From contig NZ_CP180316.1 in assembly GCF_051131705.1 (NCBI RefSeq), forward strand, positions 744,001-808,000: a DNA stretch of 64,000 bases, in the 5' to 3' direction. A program made the translations under genes and the position numbers. The first letter of the stretch is position 1; each line of letters starts with the position of its first letter. Shown piece after piece: positions 1 to 7,860 of the stretch. The stretch comes from Arthrobacter_M sp030063245 (GTDB lineage: Bacteria > Actinomycetota > Actinomycetes > Actinomycetales > Micrococcaceae). The notes under the pieces are model-generated. The model did no database searches. It was not told where the DNA came from and saw nothing but the letters and a program-made list of their open reading frames with translations.

Positions 1-2007
1 AAACCCGAAGCGAACATCATCAAGCTGCCGAACATCAGCGCTTCCGTCCCGCAGTTGAAGGCTGCCGTCGCCGAGCTTCAGGGCCAGGGCTACGACCTCC
101 CGGACTATCCCGACGATCCCTCCACCGATGAGGAAAAGGTTGTCCGGGCCCGTTACGACAAGATCAAGGGTTCCGCTGTCAACCCGGTCCTGCGTGAAGG
201 CAACTCCGACCGCCGGGCGCCGCTGTCGGTGAAGAATTACGCGCGCAAGAACCCGCACACCATGGGAGCCTGGTCTTCAGAGTCGAAGACCAACGTCGCC
301 CATATGGTTGCCGATGACTTCCGCTCCAATGAGAAGTCCGTGGTGATCGGCGCCAATGGAACCATTAAGATCCTGTTCATCGCCGAAGACGGCACCAGCA
401 CCGTACTAAAGGACTCCTTCCGGGTCCTTGCCGGCGAGGTTGTCGACGGTACCGTCCTGCGGGTGGCCGCCCTCGATGAGTTCTTGGCAGCGCAGATTGC
501 CCGGGCCAAGGACGAGGGTGTGCTGTTCTCCGCACACCTGAAGGCCACCATGATGAAGGTTTCCGATCCGATCATCTTCGGCCACATCGTCAGGGCCTTC
601 CTGCCGGATCTGTTTGCAGGCTACGGTGCTCAGCTGGCCAAGGCGGGCCTCAGCGCGAACAACGGTCTGGCCTCCATCCTCAACGGACTCGATGCGCTTC
701 CCGCCGACATCCGTGAAGGTGCCCAGGCTGCCATCAAGCAGGGCCTGGACGACGGGCCCGCACTGGCCATGGTGGATTCGGATAAGGGGATCACCAACCT
801 GCATGTTCCTTCGGATATCATCGTGGACGCGTCGATGCCGGCGATGATCCGCACCTCCGGCAAGATGTGGGGCCCGGACGGCAAAGCCGCGGATACCCTG
901 GCAGTGATTCCGGACAGCTGCTACGCAGGCGTTTACCAGGTCGTGATCGATGACTGCCGCGCGAACGGCGCGTTCGATCCGACCACCATGGGCACCGTCC
1001 CGAATGTTGGCCTGATGGCCCAGGCTGCCGAGGAATACGGAAGCCATGACAAGACCTTCGAGATCCAGGCTGCAGGCACCGTACAGATCGTCGACGGCTC
1101 CGGGACCGTGCTGATCGAACACCAGGTTTCGGCCGGCGACGTTTGGCGGGCCTGCCAGACCAAGGACCTGCCGATCCGTGACTGGGTCAAGCTGGCCGTC
1201 ACCCGTGCCCGTGCCTCTCTGACTCCCGCCGTCTTCTGGCTGGACGAAGGCCGCGCCCACGATGCCAACCTGATCACCAAGGTCAGGGAATACCTGAAGG
1301 ATCACGACACCGAGGGCCTGCGGATCGAGATCATGACGCCGGAGGACGCCACCGCCTTCACGCTGGAGCGTATCCGCAGGGGCGAGGACACCATCTCCGT
1401 CTCCGGCAATGTGCTGCGGGATTACCTCACAGACCTGTTCCCGATCCTTGAGCTGGGCACCAGCGCCAAGATGCTCTCCATCGTTCCCCTGATCAACGGC
1501 GGCGGACTCTTCGAGACCGGTGCCGGCGGATCCGCTCCGAAGCACGTTCAGCAGCTGCTGCAGGAAAACCACCTGCGCTGGGATAGCCTGGGTGAATTCC
1601 TTGCGCTGGCCGTCAGCTTCGAACATCTGGCCACCTCGACCGGCAACACGCGTGCCCAGATTCTGGCGGACACGCTGGACCGCGCCACCGGAACTTTTTT
1701 GCTCGAGAATAAGTCCCCGAGCCGCAGAGTCGGGGAGCTGGACAACCGCGGAAGCCACTTCTACCTGGCGCGGTACTGGGCTCAGGAACTGGCAAAGCAG
1801 ACCGAGGACGCCGAGCTGGCCGCCCCTTTCTCCGCCGTTGCCGAGGCGCTGACCTCCAACGAGACAACCATTGTCGGGCAGCTGCTGTCCGTGCAGGGCC
1901 CCCCGGTTGACCTCGGCGGCTACTACCGCCCCGATGTGGCGAAGGTTGCCGCCGTCATGCGTCCGTCGGCGAAGCTCAACGAAATTCTGGCCACGCTCAG
2001 CGTTTAG
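1..2007 (+). CDS. icd: NADP-dependent isocitrate dehydrogenase, monomeric type (5' end missing)
   Basis: Open from the first base, so the gene is cut by the window edge. The first visible codons read KPEANIIKLPNISASVPQL, a characteristic stretch of the monomeric (about 740-residue) isocitrate dehydrogenase family. 668 codons are visible, so roughly 70 to 80 N-terminal residues lie outside. Other family stretches seen are SAHLKATMMKVSDPIIFGH and LSANNGLASILNGLDALP. The enzyme oxidatively decarboxylates isocitrate to 2-oxoglutarate with NADP+ in the cytosolic TCA cycle. The TTG at 55 is an internal codon, not the start. The TAG stop lies inside a perfect 30-bp palindrome (2000-2029) that probably ends the transcript. 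Confidence 0.96.
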   Translation, partial: KPEANIIKLPNISASVPQLKAAVAELQGQGYDLPDYPDDPSTDEEKVVRARYDKIKGSAVNPVLREGNSDRRAPLSVKNYARKNPHTMGAWSSESKTNVAHMVADDFRSNEKSVVIGANGTIKILFIAEDGTSTVLKDSFRVLAGEVVDGTVLRVAALDEFLAAQIARAKDEGVLFSAHLKATMMKVSDPIIFGHIVRAFLPDLFAGYGAQLAKAGLSANNGLASILNGLDALPADIREGAQAAIKQGLDDGPALAMVDSDKGITNLHVPSDIIVDASMPAMIRTSGKMWGPDGKAADTLAVIPDSCYAGVYQVVIDDCRANGAFDPTTMGTVPNVGLMAQAAEEYGSHDKTFEIQAAGTVQIVDGSGTVLIEHQVSAGDVWRACQTKDLPIRDWVKLAVTRARASLTPAVFWLDEGRAHDANLITKVREYLKDHDTEGLRIEIMTPEDATAFTLERIRRGEDTISVSGNVLRDYLTDLFPILELGTSAKMLSIVPLINGGGLFETGAGGSAPKHVQQLLQENHLRWDSLGEFLALAVSFEHLATSTGNTRAQILADTLDRATGTFLLENKSPSRRVGELDNRGSHFYLARYWAQELAKQTEDAELAAPFSAVAEALTSNETTIVGQLLSVQGPPVDLGGYYRPDVAKVAAVMRPSAKLNEILATLSV

Positions 2008-2029
2008 CTACCGGCCGGTAGCTAAACGC
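2000..2029 (+). terminator. Perfect 30-bp palindrome containing the icd stop codon
   Basis: Left half GCGTTTAGCTACCGG is followed directly by its exact reverse complement, with no spacer. The icd TAG stop (2005-2007) lies in the left half. No T-tract follows. It would fold as an I-shaped hairpin in RNA, a form proposed for actinobacterial terminators, or as a cruciform in DNA. The terminator role is inferred from position; the palindrome itself is directly visible. Confidence 0.7.
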
Positions 2030-2129
2030 CGCCGCGGTACATCCACTGCCCGCTCGCCCGCATGGGAGAGTGGGCAGTCCTGTCGCATATTCGTCTTTCG
2101 GCCGTTACCTGATCTTAATTTCTTCCGAG

Positions 2130-2154
2130 TGTGTCCGACACAACATTTCGTTGT
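2130..2154. promoter_or_regulatory. Two overlapping inverted repeats upstream of livK
   Basis: TGTGTC-C-GACACA (2130-2142) overlaps ACAAC-ATTTC-GTTGT (2140-2154), about 75 bases ahead of the livK start. Both are perfect inverted repeats with short centres, as expected for a dimeric regulator site. I see no convincing -35/-10 pair, so the operator role is a guess. Confidence 0.3.
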
Positions 2155-2228
2155 AGTCTCAGGACATAATCAACGAATGAGCGCAGGCAATGAGGCCTTT
2201 GCTCGGATGTGGCCCGAAAGGCAAATCT

Positions 2229-3461
2229 ATGTACCGCAAGAAACTTGTCTCGACACTGGCCGTGGCAGCCACGCTGGGGATGCTGCTGTCATCGTGCGCG
2301 AACCAGGCAGGAACCGGCACCTCCTCCGACACCGGTGCGTCCGGCAGCAAGGTGAACGTCCCGGCACTGACCAAAATTGACACTCCGCCGAATGCTGTCC
2401 TGCCCAAGGGTGACGGCAAGGCCACCTGCCCGGCCACCACGACGCTGGCCTACGCGGGTGCGGAGACCGGCCCCAACGCCCAGCTGGGTATTAACATTTT
2501 CAACGGCGTTCAGCTGGCCATCAACGAGCATAACGCCGCGAACGCCGGCTGCCAGGTGCAGTTCAAGAAATTTGACACCGAGGGGGATCCGAGCAAGGCC
2601 ACCGGCCCGGTGACCCAGGTGACCACCGAGGCCAGCATCATCGGTGTCATCGGTCTGCCGTTCTCCGGCGAGTCCAAGGCAACCGGCAACATTTTCGAGC
2701 AGTCGAAACTGGTGCACATCACTCCGGCCGCAACGAACCCGGGCCTGACCACCAACGGCTGGACGACCTTCTTTCGCGGCCTGGGCAACGACGCCGTACA
2801 GGGACCGGCAGCCGCAAAATTCATGACCGGGAAACTGGCAGCCAAGAAGGTCTACGTCGTTCAGGATGACTCCGACTACGGCATCGGCCTGGGCAAGACG
2901 ACCTCCGATGGGCTCGGAAGCGCGCTGGCCGGAACCGACAAGGTCACGACCGGGCAGAAGGACTTTTCCGCGGTAATCTCCAAGATCATCAATGCCAAGG
3001 CCGATGCGGTGTTCTACTCCGGCTACTATGCCGAGGGCGCGCCCTTTGACCAGCAGCTGGTCGGCAAGGGTTTCACCGGAACCTTCGTCGGTCCCGACGG
3101 CCTCAAGGATGATCAGTTCATCAAGCAGGCCGGAGATTCCTCCAACAACGCCTACTTCACCTGCCCGTGTATTCCGGGTGAACTGATTCCCTCCTTTGAG
3201 AGCGCGTACAAGTCCCTGAACAACGCGGAGCCGGGAACGTACTCCATTGAAGGTTACGACGCCGCGACGGTGCTCCTGTCCGGCATCGACGCCGGCAAGC
3301 AGTCCCGCGCGGATCTGCTCTCCTGGGTCAAGTCCTACGACAAGGACGGTCTGAGCAAGCACTACAAGTGGGACGACAAGGGCGAACTGCAGGCCCCGAC
3401 GGTCTACGGATACAAAGTGGAAAACGGCAAGATTGTGCCAGTTGGCGCGATCGGCGAGTAA
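2229..3461 (+). CDS. livK: Branched-chain amino acid ABC transporter, substrate-binding lipoprotein
   Basis: 410 residues, type I periplasmic-binding fold of the Leu/Ile/Val-binding family. The N-terminus MYRKKLVSTLAVAATLGM is a signal peptide ending in a lipobox (LLSSC), so the mature protein is lipid-anchored outside the membrane. The ATG at 2229 is preferred over an upstream in-frame ATG at 2190 because GAAAGG sits 7 bases before it and the signal peptide then starts correctly. Family stretches include GPVTQVTTEASIIGVIG and SDYGIGLGKTTSDGL. First gene of livKHMGF. The exact substrate (branched-chain amino acids, amides or urea) cannot be read from sequence. Confidence 0.9.
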   Translation: MYRKKLVSTLAVAATLGMLLSSCANQAGTGTSSDTGASGSKVNVPALTKIDTPPNAVLPKGDGKATCPATTTLAYAGAETGPNAQLGINIFNGVQLAINEHNAANAGCQVQFKKFDTEGDPSKATGPVTQVTTEASIIGVIGLPFSGESKATGNIFEQSKLVHITPAATNPGLTTNGWTTFFRGLGNDAVQGPAAAKFMTGKLAAKKVYVVQDDSDYGIGLGKTTSDGLGSALAGTDKVTTGQKDFSAVISKIINAKADAVFYSGYYAEGAPFDQQLVGKGFTGTFVGPDGLKDDQFIKQAGDSSNNAYFTCPCIPGELIPSFESAYKSLNNAEPGTYSIEGYDAATVLLSGIDAGKQSRADLLSWVKSYDKDGLSKHYKWDDKGELQAPTVYGYKVENGKIVPVGAIGE

Positions 3462-3474
3462 CTAGCGGAACAAG

Positions 3475-3517
3475 GACAATGCTGCGGGGCCGGTAGGCGA
3501 GGTCCCGCAGCATTGTC
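3475..3517 (+). terminator. 14-bp perfect hairpin between livK and livH
   Basis: GACAATGCTGCGGG (3475-3488) pairs exactly with CCCGCAGCATTGTC (3504-3517) around a 15-base loop. There is no run of T after it. In binding-protein-first ABC operons such hairpins commonly act as partial terminators or 3' stabilisers, keeping the binding protein in excess over the membrane parts. That role is inference here. Confidence 0.7.
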
Positions 3518-3601
3518 TTGGACGCACGAAAAACCGAAAGCTACCGATTGTCCGCCCGGATCACTGCCGATCTGTTTCCCGGACTCAACCAGGATGTGCC
3601 A

Positions 3602-4609
3602 ATGCTCACTTCACTACTGACGTCCATGCCGATGGACAATGACTGGATCAGCTTCGATGTTGCGTCCTTGGGCGAGAACTTCTGGAGCGCCACCTTTGAC
3701 GGACTGACCTTTGGGTCCATCTACGCGCTCGTGGCCTTGGGTTACACCCTGGTCTATGGTGTGTTGAACCTGATTAACTTTGCCCACTCAGAAGTCTTCA
3801 TCATGGGCTGCTACGCGGTTTTCTTTACACTCAACGGTTTGGGATTCGGCCCCAACGTTCCGCACCTGTCGCTGGCGTCCATTGTGCTGAACCTCGTGCT
3901 GGCCCTGGTGATCGCCATGATCGCCTCTGCCCTCACGGCGTTCCTGGTGGAGCGCGTCGCCTATAAGCCGCTGCGGAAGCGCAATGCACCACGGCTGGTC
4001 TTCCTGATCACGGCCATCGGCGTCTCCTTCACCATTCAATACACCATCTATGCCATCCGTGGTCCCAGCCCCGAGGCTGCCGTGACCATGTTCAAACCGA
4101 CGCCCATCTTCGACGTATTCGGTACCATCATTGATTCCCAGCAACTGGTCATTGTCATTGCGGCCGTCATCATGATGGTTCTCACCGAGCGGTTCATCAG
4201 CAAATCCCGCACCGGGCGCGGGATCCGCGCGGTGGCGCAGGATCCCGATACTGCCACCCTCATGGGTGTGAACAAGGAACGCATCATCATTATCACCTTC
4301 GTGATCGGCGGTATCCTTGCCGGGGCGGCGGCGCTCTTCTACGTCATGAAGATTCCATCCGGTGTCCAGTACAACGGTGGGTTTGTCTTGGGCATCAAGG
4401 CCTTCGCTGCCGCAGTATTGGGCGGCATCGGCAACGTCCGCGGCGCACTGCTCGGTGGCCTGCTGTTGGGCCTCATTGGTAACTATGGCCAGATACTGCT
4501 CGGCAATTCGCAGTGGACCGACGTCGTCGCCTTCATGGTGCTGGTGCTGGTACTGCTGGTGCGGCCCGAGGGCATCCTAGGCACCTCCCTTGGAAGGAGC
4601 AAAGCATGA
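3602..4609 (+). CDS. livH: Branched-chain amino acid ABC transporter permease LivH
   Basis: About 335 residues, hydrophobic, with the LivH-type opening GLTFGSIYALVALGYTLVYG and GVLNLINFAHSEVFIMG. Later segments such as GVNKERIIIITFVIGG and AVLGGIGNVRGALLGG are typical of the family. The ATG at 3602 has AGGA seven bases upstream. The frame is open back to 3518, but that would place the start at the foot of the livK-livH hairpin, so the later start is chosen; certainty about it is moderate. The stop overlaps the livM start (ATGA at 4606). Confidence 0.9.
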   Translation: MLTSLLTSMPMDNDWISFDVASLGENFWSATFDGLTFGSIYALVALGYTLVYGVLNLINFAHSEVFIMGCYAVFFTLNGLGFGPNVPHLSLASIVLNLVLALVIAMIASALTAFLVERVAYKPLRKRNAPRLVFLITAIGVSFTIQYTIYAIRGPSPEAAVTMFKPTPIFDVFGTIIDSQQLVIVIAAVIMMVLTERFISKSRTGRGIRAVAQDPDTATLMGVNKERIIIITFVIGGILAGAAALFYVMKIPSGVQYNGGFVLGIKAFAAAVLGGIGNVRGALLGGLLLGLIGNYGQILLGNSQWTDVVAFMVLVLVLLVRPEGILGTSLGRSKA

Positions 4610-5832
4610 GCATGACAGATGGCCCCACCCCGCTGCCGTCCGCAAAAGCGGCGCAGTCTGCTGACGACCGCGAGGCCCTGACCACCGCTCCCGGCGCCAG
4701 TATTGCCGGCCGCAAAGGGAAGAAGCCCGGTTCGCTCGGTCAGCGTTGGAATGCGCTCAGCCGTCAGCAGCAGTGGGCATTCCTGCTGATCGTGGTGGTG
4801 CTGGCCTACCTGCTGCCGGTTATCAACCCGCCTATCCTGACCACCGAACCGGGCAATAACTTTGGCTTGGCCTGCTTCAATATGGCCCGTTTCGCCCTGA
4901 TCGCCATCGGTCTGAACGTGGTGATCGGCTACGCCGGCCTGCTGGACCTCGGTTATGTCGCGTTCTTCGCCGTGGGCGCCTACGTCTCTGCGATGCTGAC
5001 CAGCCCTGATTCGGCGTTTTTGAAAATCCCGTACCTGTGGACCATCCCGGTGGCCATGGCCGTGACCATGTTCTTCGGCGTGCTGCTGGGAATACCTACC
5101 CTGCGGCTCCGCGGTGACTATCTGGCGATCGTGACGCTGGGCTTTGGCGAAATCGTGCGGATTTTGGCCACCATCATCCCCGCAATGAAGGGACAGGTCG
5201 GCTTCCAGTCCGTGGGGCACCCGCCGGGCACTGCGGCCGACGGGACTCCGATATTCACCAACTCCAACGGCATTCCCTGGTATTGGCTGATCCTGACCAT
5301 CATCATTATTGTGCTGCTGCTGGTGGGTAACCTGGAGCGCAGCCGCGTCGGCCGGGCCTGGGTCGCTATCCGGGAGGACGAGGACGCCGCCGAGATCATG
5401 GGCGTTCCGACCTTCAAATACAAGGTCTGGGCTTTCGCGATCGGCGCCTCGGTCGGTGGACTCTCCGGCGCGTTGGCCGCGGGGCAGGTTGGGTTTATCA
5501 GCAATCAGCGCTTTGACGTGTACACCTCCATCCTCTTCGTCGCCGCCGTCGTTCTCGGTGGCGCCGGCAATAAGGTGGGCGCGATTGTCGGCGGCGCACT
5601 GGTCAGCTACATTCCGGATCGTTTCACCGCCATTGCCGAGTACAAATACCTGATCTTCGGTATTGCCCTTGTGCTGATCATGATTTTCCGCTCTCAAGGG
5701 CTCTTTCCGGCCCGGCAGCGGCTGCTGTCGTATGGCCGTGACGCCTATAAGTGGGCGGTCAAGAAGGACGACGGCGGCGCGAGCGCGAAGCGAACGGCTG
5801 GTACGGCGCAGGAGAAGGGAGCACAGGCATGA
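4606..5832 (+). CDS. livM: Branched-chain amino acid ABC transporter permease LivM
   Basis: 408 residues. A hydrophilic N-terminal segment of about 60 residues precedes the membrane domain. Family stretches include NVVIGYAGLLDLGYVAFFAV and LRGDYLAIVTLGFGEIVR. The ATG lies in the ATGA overlap with livH behind a strong GGAAGGAG, so the start is well supported. The two permeases form the heterodimeric membrane pore. The stop again overlaps the next gene (ATGA at 5829). Confidence 0.93.
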   Translation: MSMTDGPTPLPSAKAAQSADDREALTTAPGASIAGRKGKKPGSLGQRWNALSRQQQWAFLLIVVVLAYLLPVINPPILTTEPGNNFGLACFNMARFALIAIGLNVVIGYAGLLDLGYVAFFAVGAYVSAMLTSPDSAFLKIPYLWTIPVAMAVTMFFGVLLGIPTLRLRGDYLAIVTLGFGEIVRILATIIPAMKGQVGFQSVGHPPGTAADGTPIFTNSNGIPWYWLILTIIIIVLLLVGNLERSRVGRAWVAIREDEDAAEIMGVPTFKYKVWAFAIGASVGGLSGALAAGQVGFISNQRFDVYTSILFVAAVVLGGAGNKVGAIVGGALVSYIPDRFTAIAEYKYLIFGIALVLIMIFRSQGLFPARQRLLSYGRDAYKWAVKKDDGGASAKRTAGTAQEKGAQA

Positions 5833-6854
5833 GCGGGGATCACAACGAGGACCTTCCTCGGCACACGGCGGACTGGCCGGTGGGGGAGCCCGTCGGCACC
5901 GACGGTGGACACCCGGAGCGGCACCCGGTCGAGCATCGGGCCGGGCGCCGCGCTGCCGATGCGGAGACTGCAGTTGCGCAGCCCGCCGGAATCAATGAAC
6001 AAGCCCTGGCCGAGCAGGGAATCGATCTGGACGTCGCCGAAATTGTAGCGCCGGAGCGGGAAATCGGCGTCAAGATCGGTGACAGTCTGGTCCAGGTGCA
6101 GAATCTGACCGTGAAGTTCGGTGGCCTGATGGCGCTGGACAATGTTTCGTTTGACATCAAGCGCGGCGAGATCCTGGGCTTGATCGGTCCCAATGGTGCC
6201 GGCAAGACCACCTGCTTCAATGCGATGACCGGTGTGTACAAGCCCAGCAGTGGCAAGGTGCTGCTGGAGGGGCAGTCCATCGGGGGCCAGAAGCAGCACA
6301 AGATCACCCGGATGGGACTGGCCCGCACCTTCCAGAACATCCGGCTGTTTGGCGAGATGACGGCGCTGGAGAACGTCGTCGTCGGCCTTGACGCCCGGCA
6401 TAAGACCAGCGTGGGGCGGGCCCTGTTGCGGCTGCCGACTCATGTCCGCGAGGAGAAGTCGGCCATCGAACGCGGCATGGCACTGCTGGACTTCGTCGGG
6501 ATCGCCGAGCATGCGCATTTCCTGTCCCGGCACCTGCCGTACGGACACCAGCGCCGGCTCGAGATTGCCCGCGCGCTCGCTACGGACCCCAAGGTGCTGT
6601 GCCTGGATGAGCCCGCGGCAGGCTTCAACCCGGCGGAGAAGGAAGAGCTGATGACGCTCATCCGCACCATCCGCAACGACGGCTACACCGTGCTGCTGAT
6701 CGAGCACGACATGAAACTGGTGATGGGGGTGACGGACCGGATTGTGGTGTTGGAGTTCGGCAAGAAGATTGCCGACGGCCGCCCCCGCGAGATCCGTGAA
6801 GATCCCCTCGTGATTTCGGCATACCTAGGAGAGCCCGAAGATGACGTTGCTTGA
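5829..6854 (+). CDS. livG: Branched-chain amino acid ABC transporter ATP-binding protein LivG, with N-terminal extension
   Basis: 341 residues. The ABC domain only begins at about residue 86 (VQVQNLTVKFGGLMALDNVS). It has Walker A GPNGAGKT, the switch segment GLARTFQNIRLFGEMT, signature region LPYGHQRRLEIARAL and Walker B VLCLDEPAAG. The first 85 residues are hydrophilic, with a His/Arg-rich part and an acidic part, and are not part of the usual 255-residue LivG. The start ATG overlaps the livM stop and follows GGAGAAGGGAG, so the extension appears genuinely translated. The 3' end overlaps livF by 14 bases. Confidence 0.92.
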   Translation: MSGDHNEDLPRHTADWPVGEPVGTDGGHPERHPVEHRAGRRAADAETAVAQPAGINEQALAEQGIDLDVAEIVAPEREIGVKIGDSLVQVQNLTVKFGGLMALDNVSFDIKRGEILGLIGPNGAGKTTCFNAMTGVYKPSSGKVLLEGQSIGGQKQHKITRMGLARTFQNIRLFGEMTALENVVVGLDARHKTSVGRALLRLPTHVREEKSAIERGMALLDFVGIAEHAHFLSRHLPYGHQRRLEIARALATDPKVLCLDEPAAGFNPAEKEELMTLIRTIRNDGYTVLLIEHDMKLVMGVTDRIVVLEFGKKIADGRPREIREDPLVISAYLGEPEDDVA

Positions 6855-7554
6855 GCTGGACAATGTAAGCGTCCACTATGGCCGGATCCAGGCGATTAAG
6901 GACATGTCCTTCACCGTCGAGGAGGGGGAGATCGTCTCGCTGATCGGCGCCAACGGTGCCGGCAAGACGACGACGATGAAGACCATTTCCGGGCTGCTGA
7001 ACCCCTCGGCCGGATCCATCAAATTCGCCGGGCAGGACATCACCAAGATGAAGGCCCACATCCGCGTGGTGCAGGGCATCTCGCAGGCTCCCGAAGGACG
7101 CGGGGTGTTCCCCGGCATGACCGTGTTGGAGAACCTGGACATGGGGGCGTTCGGGCGCAAGGACCGAAGCGGCATGGCGGCGGACATTGCCCGCGTTTTT
7201 GCCCTCTTTCCGAGGCTGGAGGAACGCCAGAAGCAGCTCGGCGGGACCATGTCCGGCGGCGAGCAGCAGATGCTGGCGATCGGGCGCGCGCTCATGTCCA
7301 ACCCCAAGCTGCTGCTCCTGGATGAGCCTTCCATGGGGCTGGCGCCGCAGTTCATCCGGCAGATCTTCAAGATCATCACGGAGATCAACAGCCAAGGCAC
7401 CACGGTGCTGCTGGTGGAGCAGAACGCCAACCAGGCCTTGGCGCGCGCACATCGGGCCTTTGTCTTGGAGACCGGCGAAATCACGCACAGCGGGACGGGC
7501 AAGGAACTGCTCTCCAATCCCGCGATCAAGGAGGCGTACCTGGGCGTCGGCTAG
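6841..7554 (+). CDS. livF: Branched-chain amino acid ABC transporter ATP-binding protein LivF
   Basis: 237 residues, the usual LivF length. It shows Walker A GANGAGKT, LivF-type QAPEGRGVFPGMTVLENL, signature MSGGEQQMLAIGRALM and Walker B LLLLDEPSMGL. Last gene of the operon; the ATG lies inside the 3' end of livG, which implies translational coupling. Confidence 0.94.
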   Translation: MTLLELDNVSVHYGRIQAIKDMSFTVEEGEIVSLIGANGAGKTTTMKTISGLLNPSAGSIKFAGQDITKMKAHIRVVQGISQAPEGRGVFPGMTVLENLDMGAFGRKDRSGMAADIARVFALFPRLEERQKQLGGTMSGGEQQMLAIGRALMSNPKLLLLDEPSMGLAPQFIRQIFKIITEINSQGTTVLLVEQNANQALARAHRAFVLETGEITHSGTGKELLSNPAIKEAYLGVG

Positions 7555-7582
7555 CGCTGGCGTCAGCCCATTGAGCCTTCGC

Positions 7583-7616
7583 GTTAAACTTTCCCCAGTT
7601 TTCGTGGCAGTTTAAC
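7583..7616 (+). terminator. Hairpin downstream of livF
   Basis: GTTAAACT (7583-7590) and AGTTTAAC (7609-7616) form an 8-bp perfect stem with an 18-base loop, 28 bases after the livF stop. No T-run follows. Terminator function is tentative. Confidence 0.4.
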
Positions 7617-7633
7617 AGGCACCGGCGGAGCAG

Positions 7634-7691
7634 TGGCGCCACTGGCGGCGCAGCTTTGGCGCCACTGGCGGCGCAGCTTTGGCGCCACTGG
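7634..7691 (+). repeat. 23-bp tandem repeat, 2.5 copies, with palindromic core
   Basis: The unit TGGCGCCACTGGCGGCGCAGCTT occurs at 7634-7656 and 7657-7679 without mismatch, then in part at 7680-7691. TGGCGCCA inside each unit is self-complementary, and CAGTGGCGCCACTG (7631-7644) is a perfect 14-bp palindrome. It lies in the 306-base gap between livF and the oxidoreductase gene, where no conserved gene is visible. Confidence 0.85.
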
Positions 7692-7710
7692 AGGGAGGGT
7701 ATTCTTCGGC

Positions 7711-7791
7711 GTGACGGTTGGCGCGCTGGCTGGCCTGATCCCTGCCCTGGTGGCGGTCCGCGTCAAGGTGATCGACGCGATCCGTTTCTAA
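7711..7791 (+). CDS. Possible 26-residue hydrophobic peptide
   Basis: A GTG-started frame encodes MTVGALAGLIPALVAVRVKV followed by IDAIRF and a TAA stop. GGAGGGAGGG ends 11 bases ahead, at the long end of workable spacing. One hydrophobic helix with a few charged residues near the end resembles small membrane peptides, including holin-like toxins, but I recognise no family. It follows the 23-bp tandem array directly. It could easily be a chance frame in GC-rich DNA. Confidence 0.22.
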   Translation: MTVGALAGLIPALVAVRVKVIDAIRF

Positions 7792-7860
7792 TGTGGACGC
7801 GATCCGCTTCAGATTCGCCCGTCAGTACTCGTCGGAAGTTGCGCCATTGTGGGAACGGGG

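Noticed and set aside
406..1758. Long open frame on the minus strand opposite icd
   Set aside because: It mirrors the GC-rich codon pattern of icd, has no family features, and icd is unmistakable on the plus strand. Similar long antisense frames (for example 30635-32518 plus, opposite sdhA) were dropped for the same reason.
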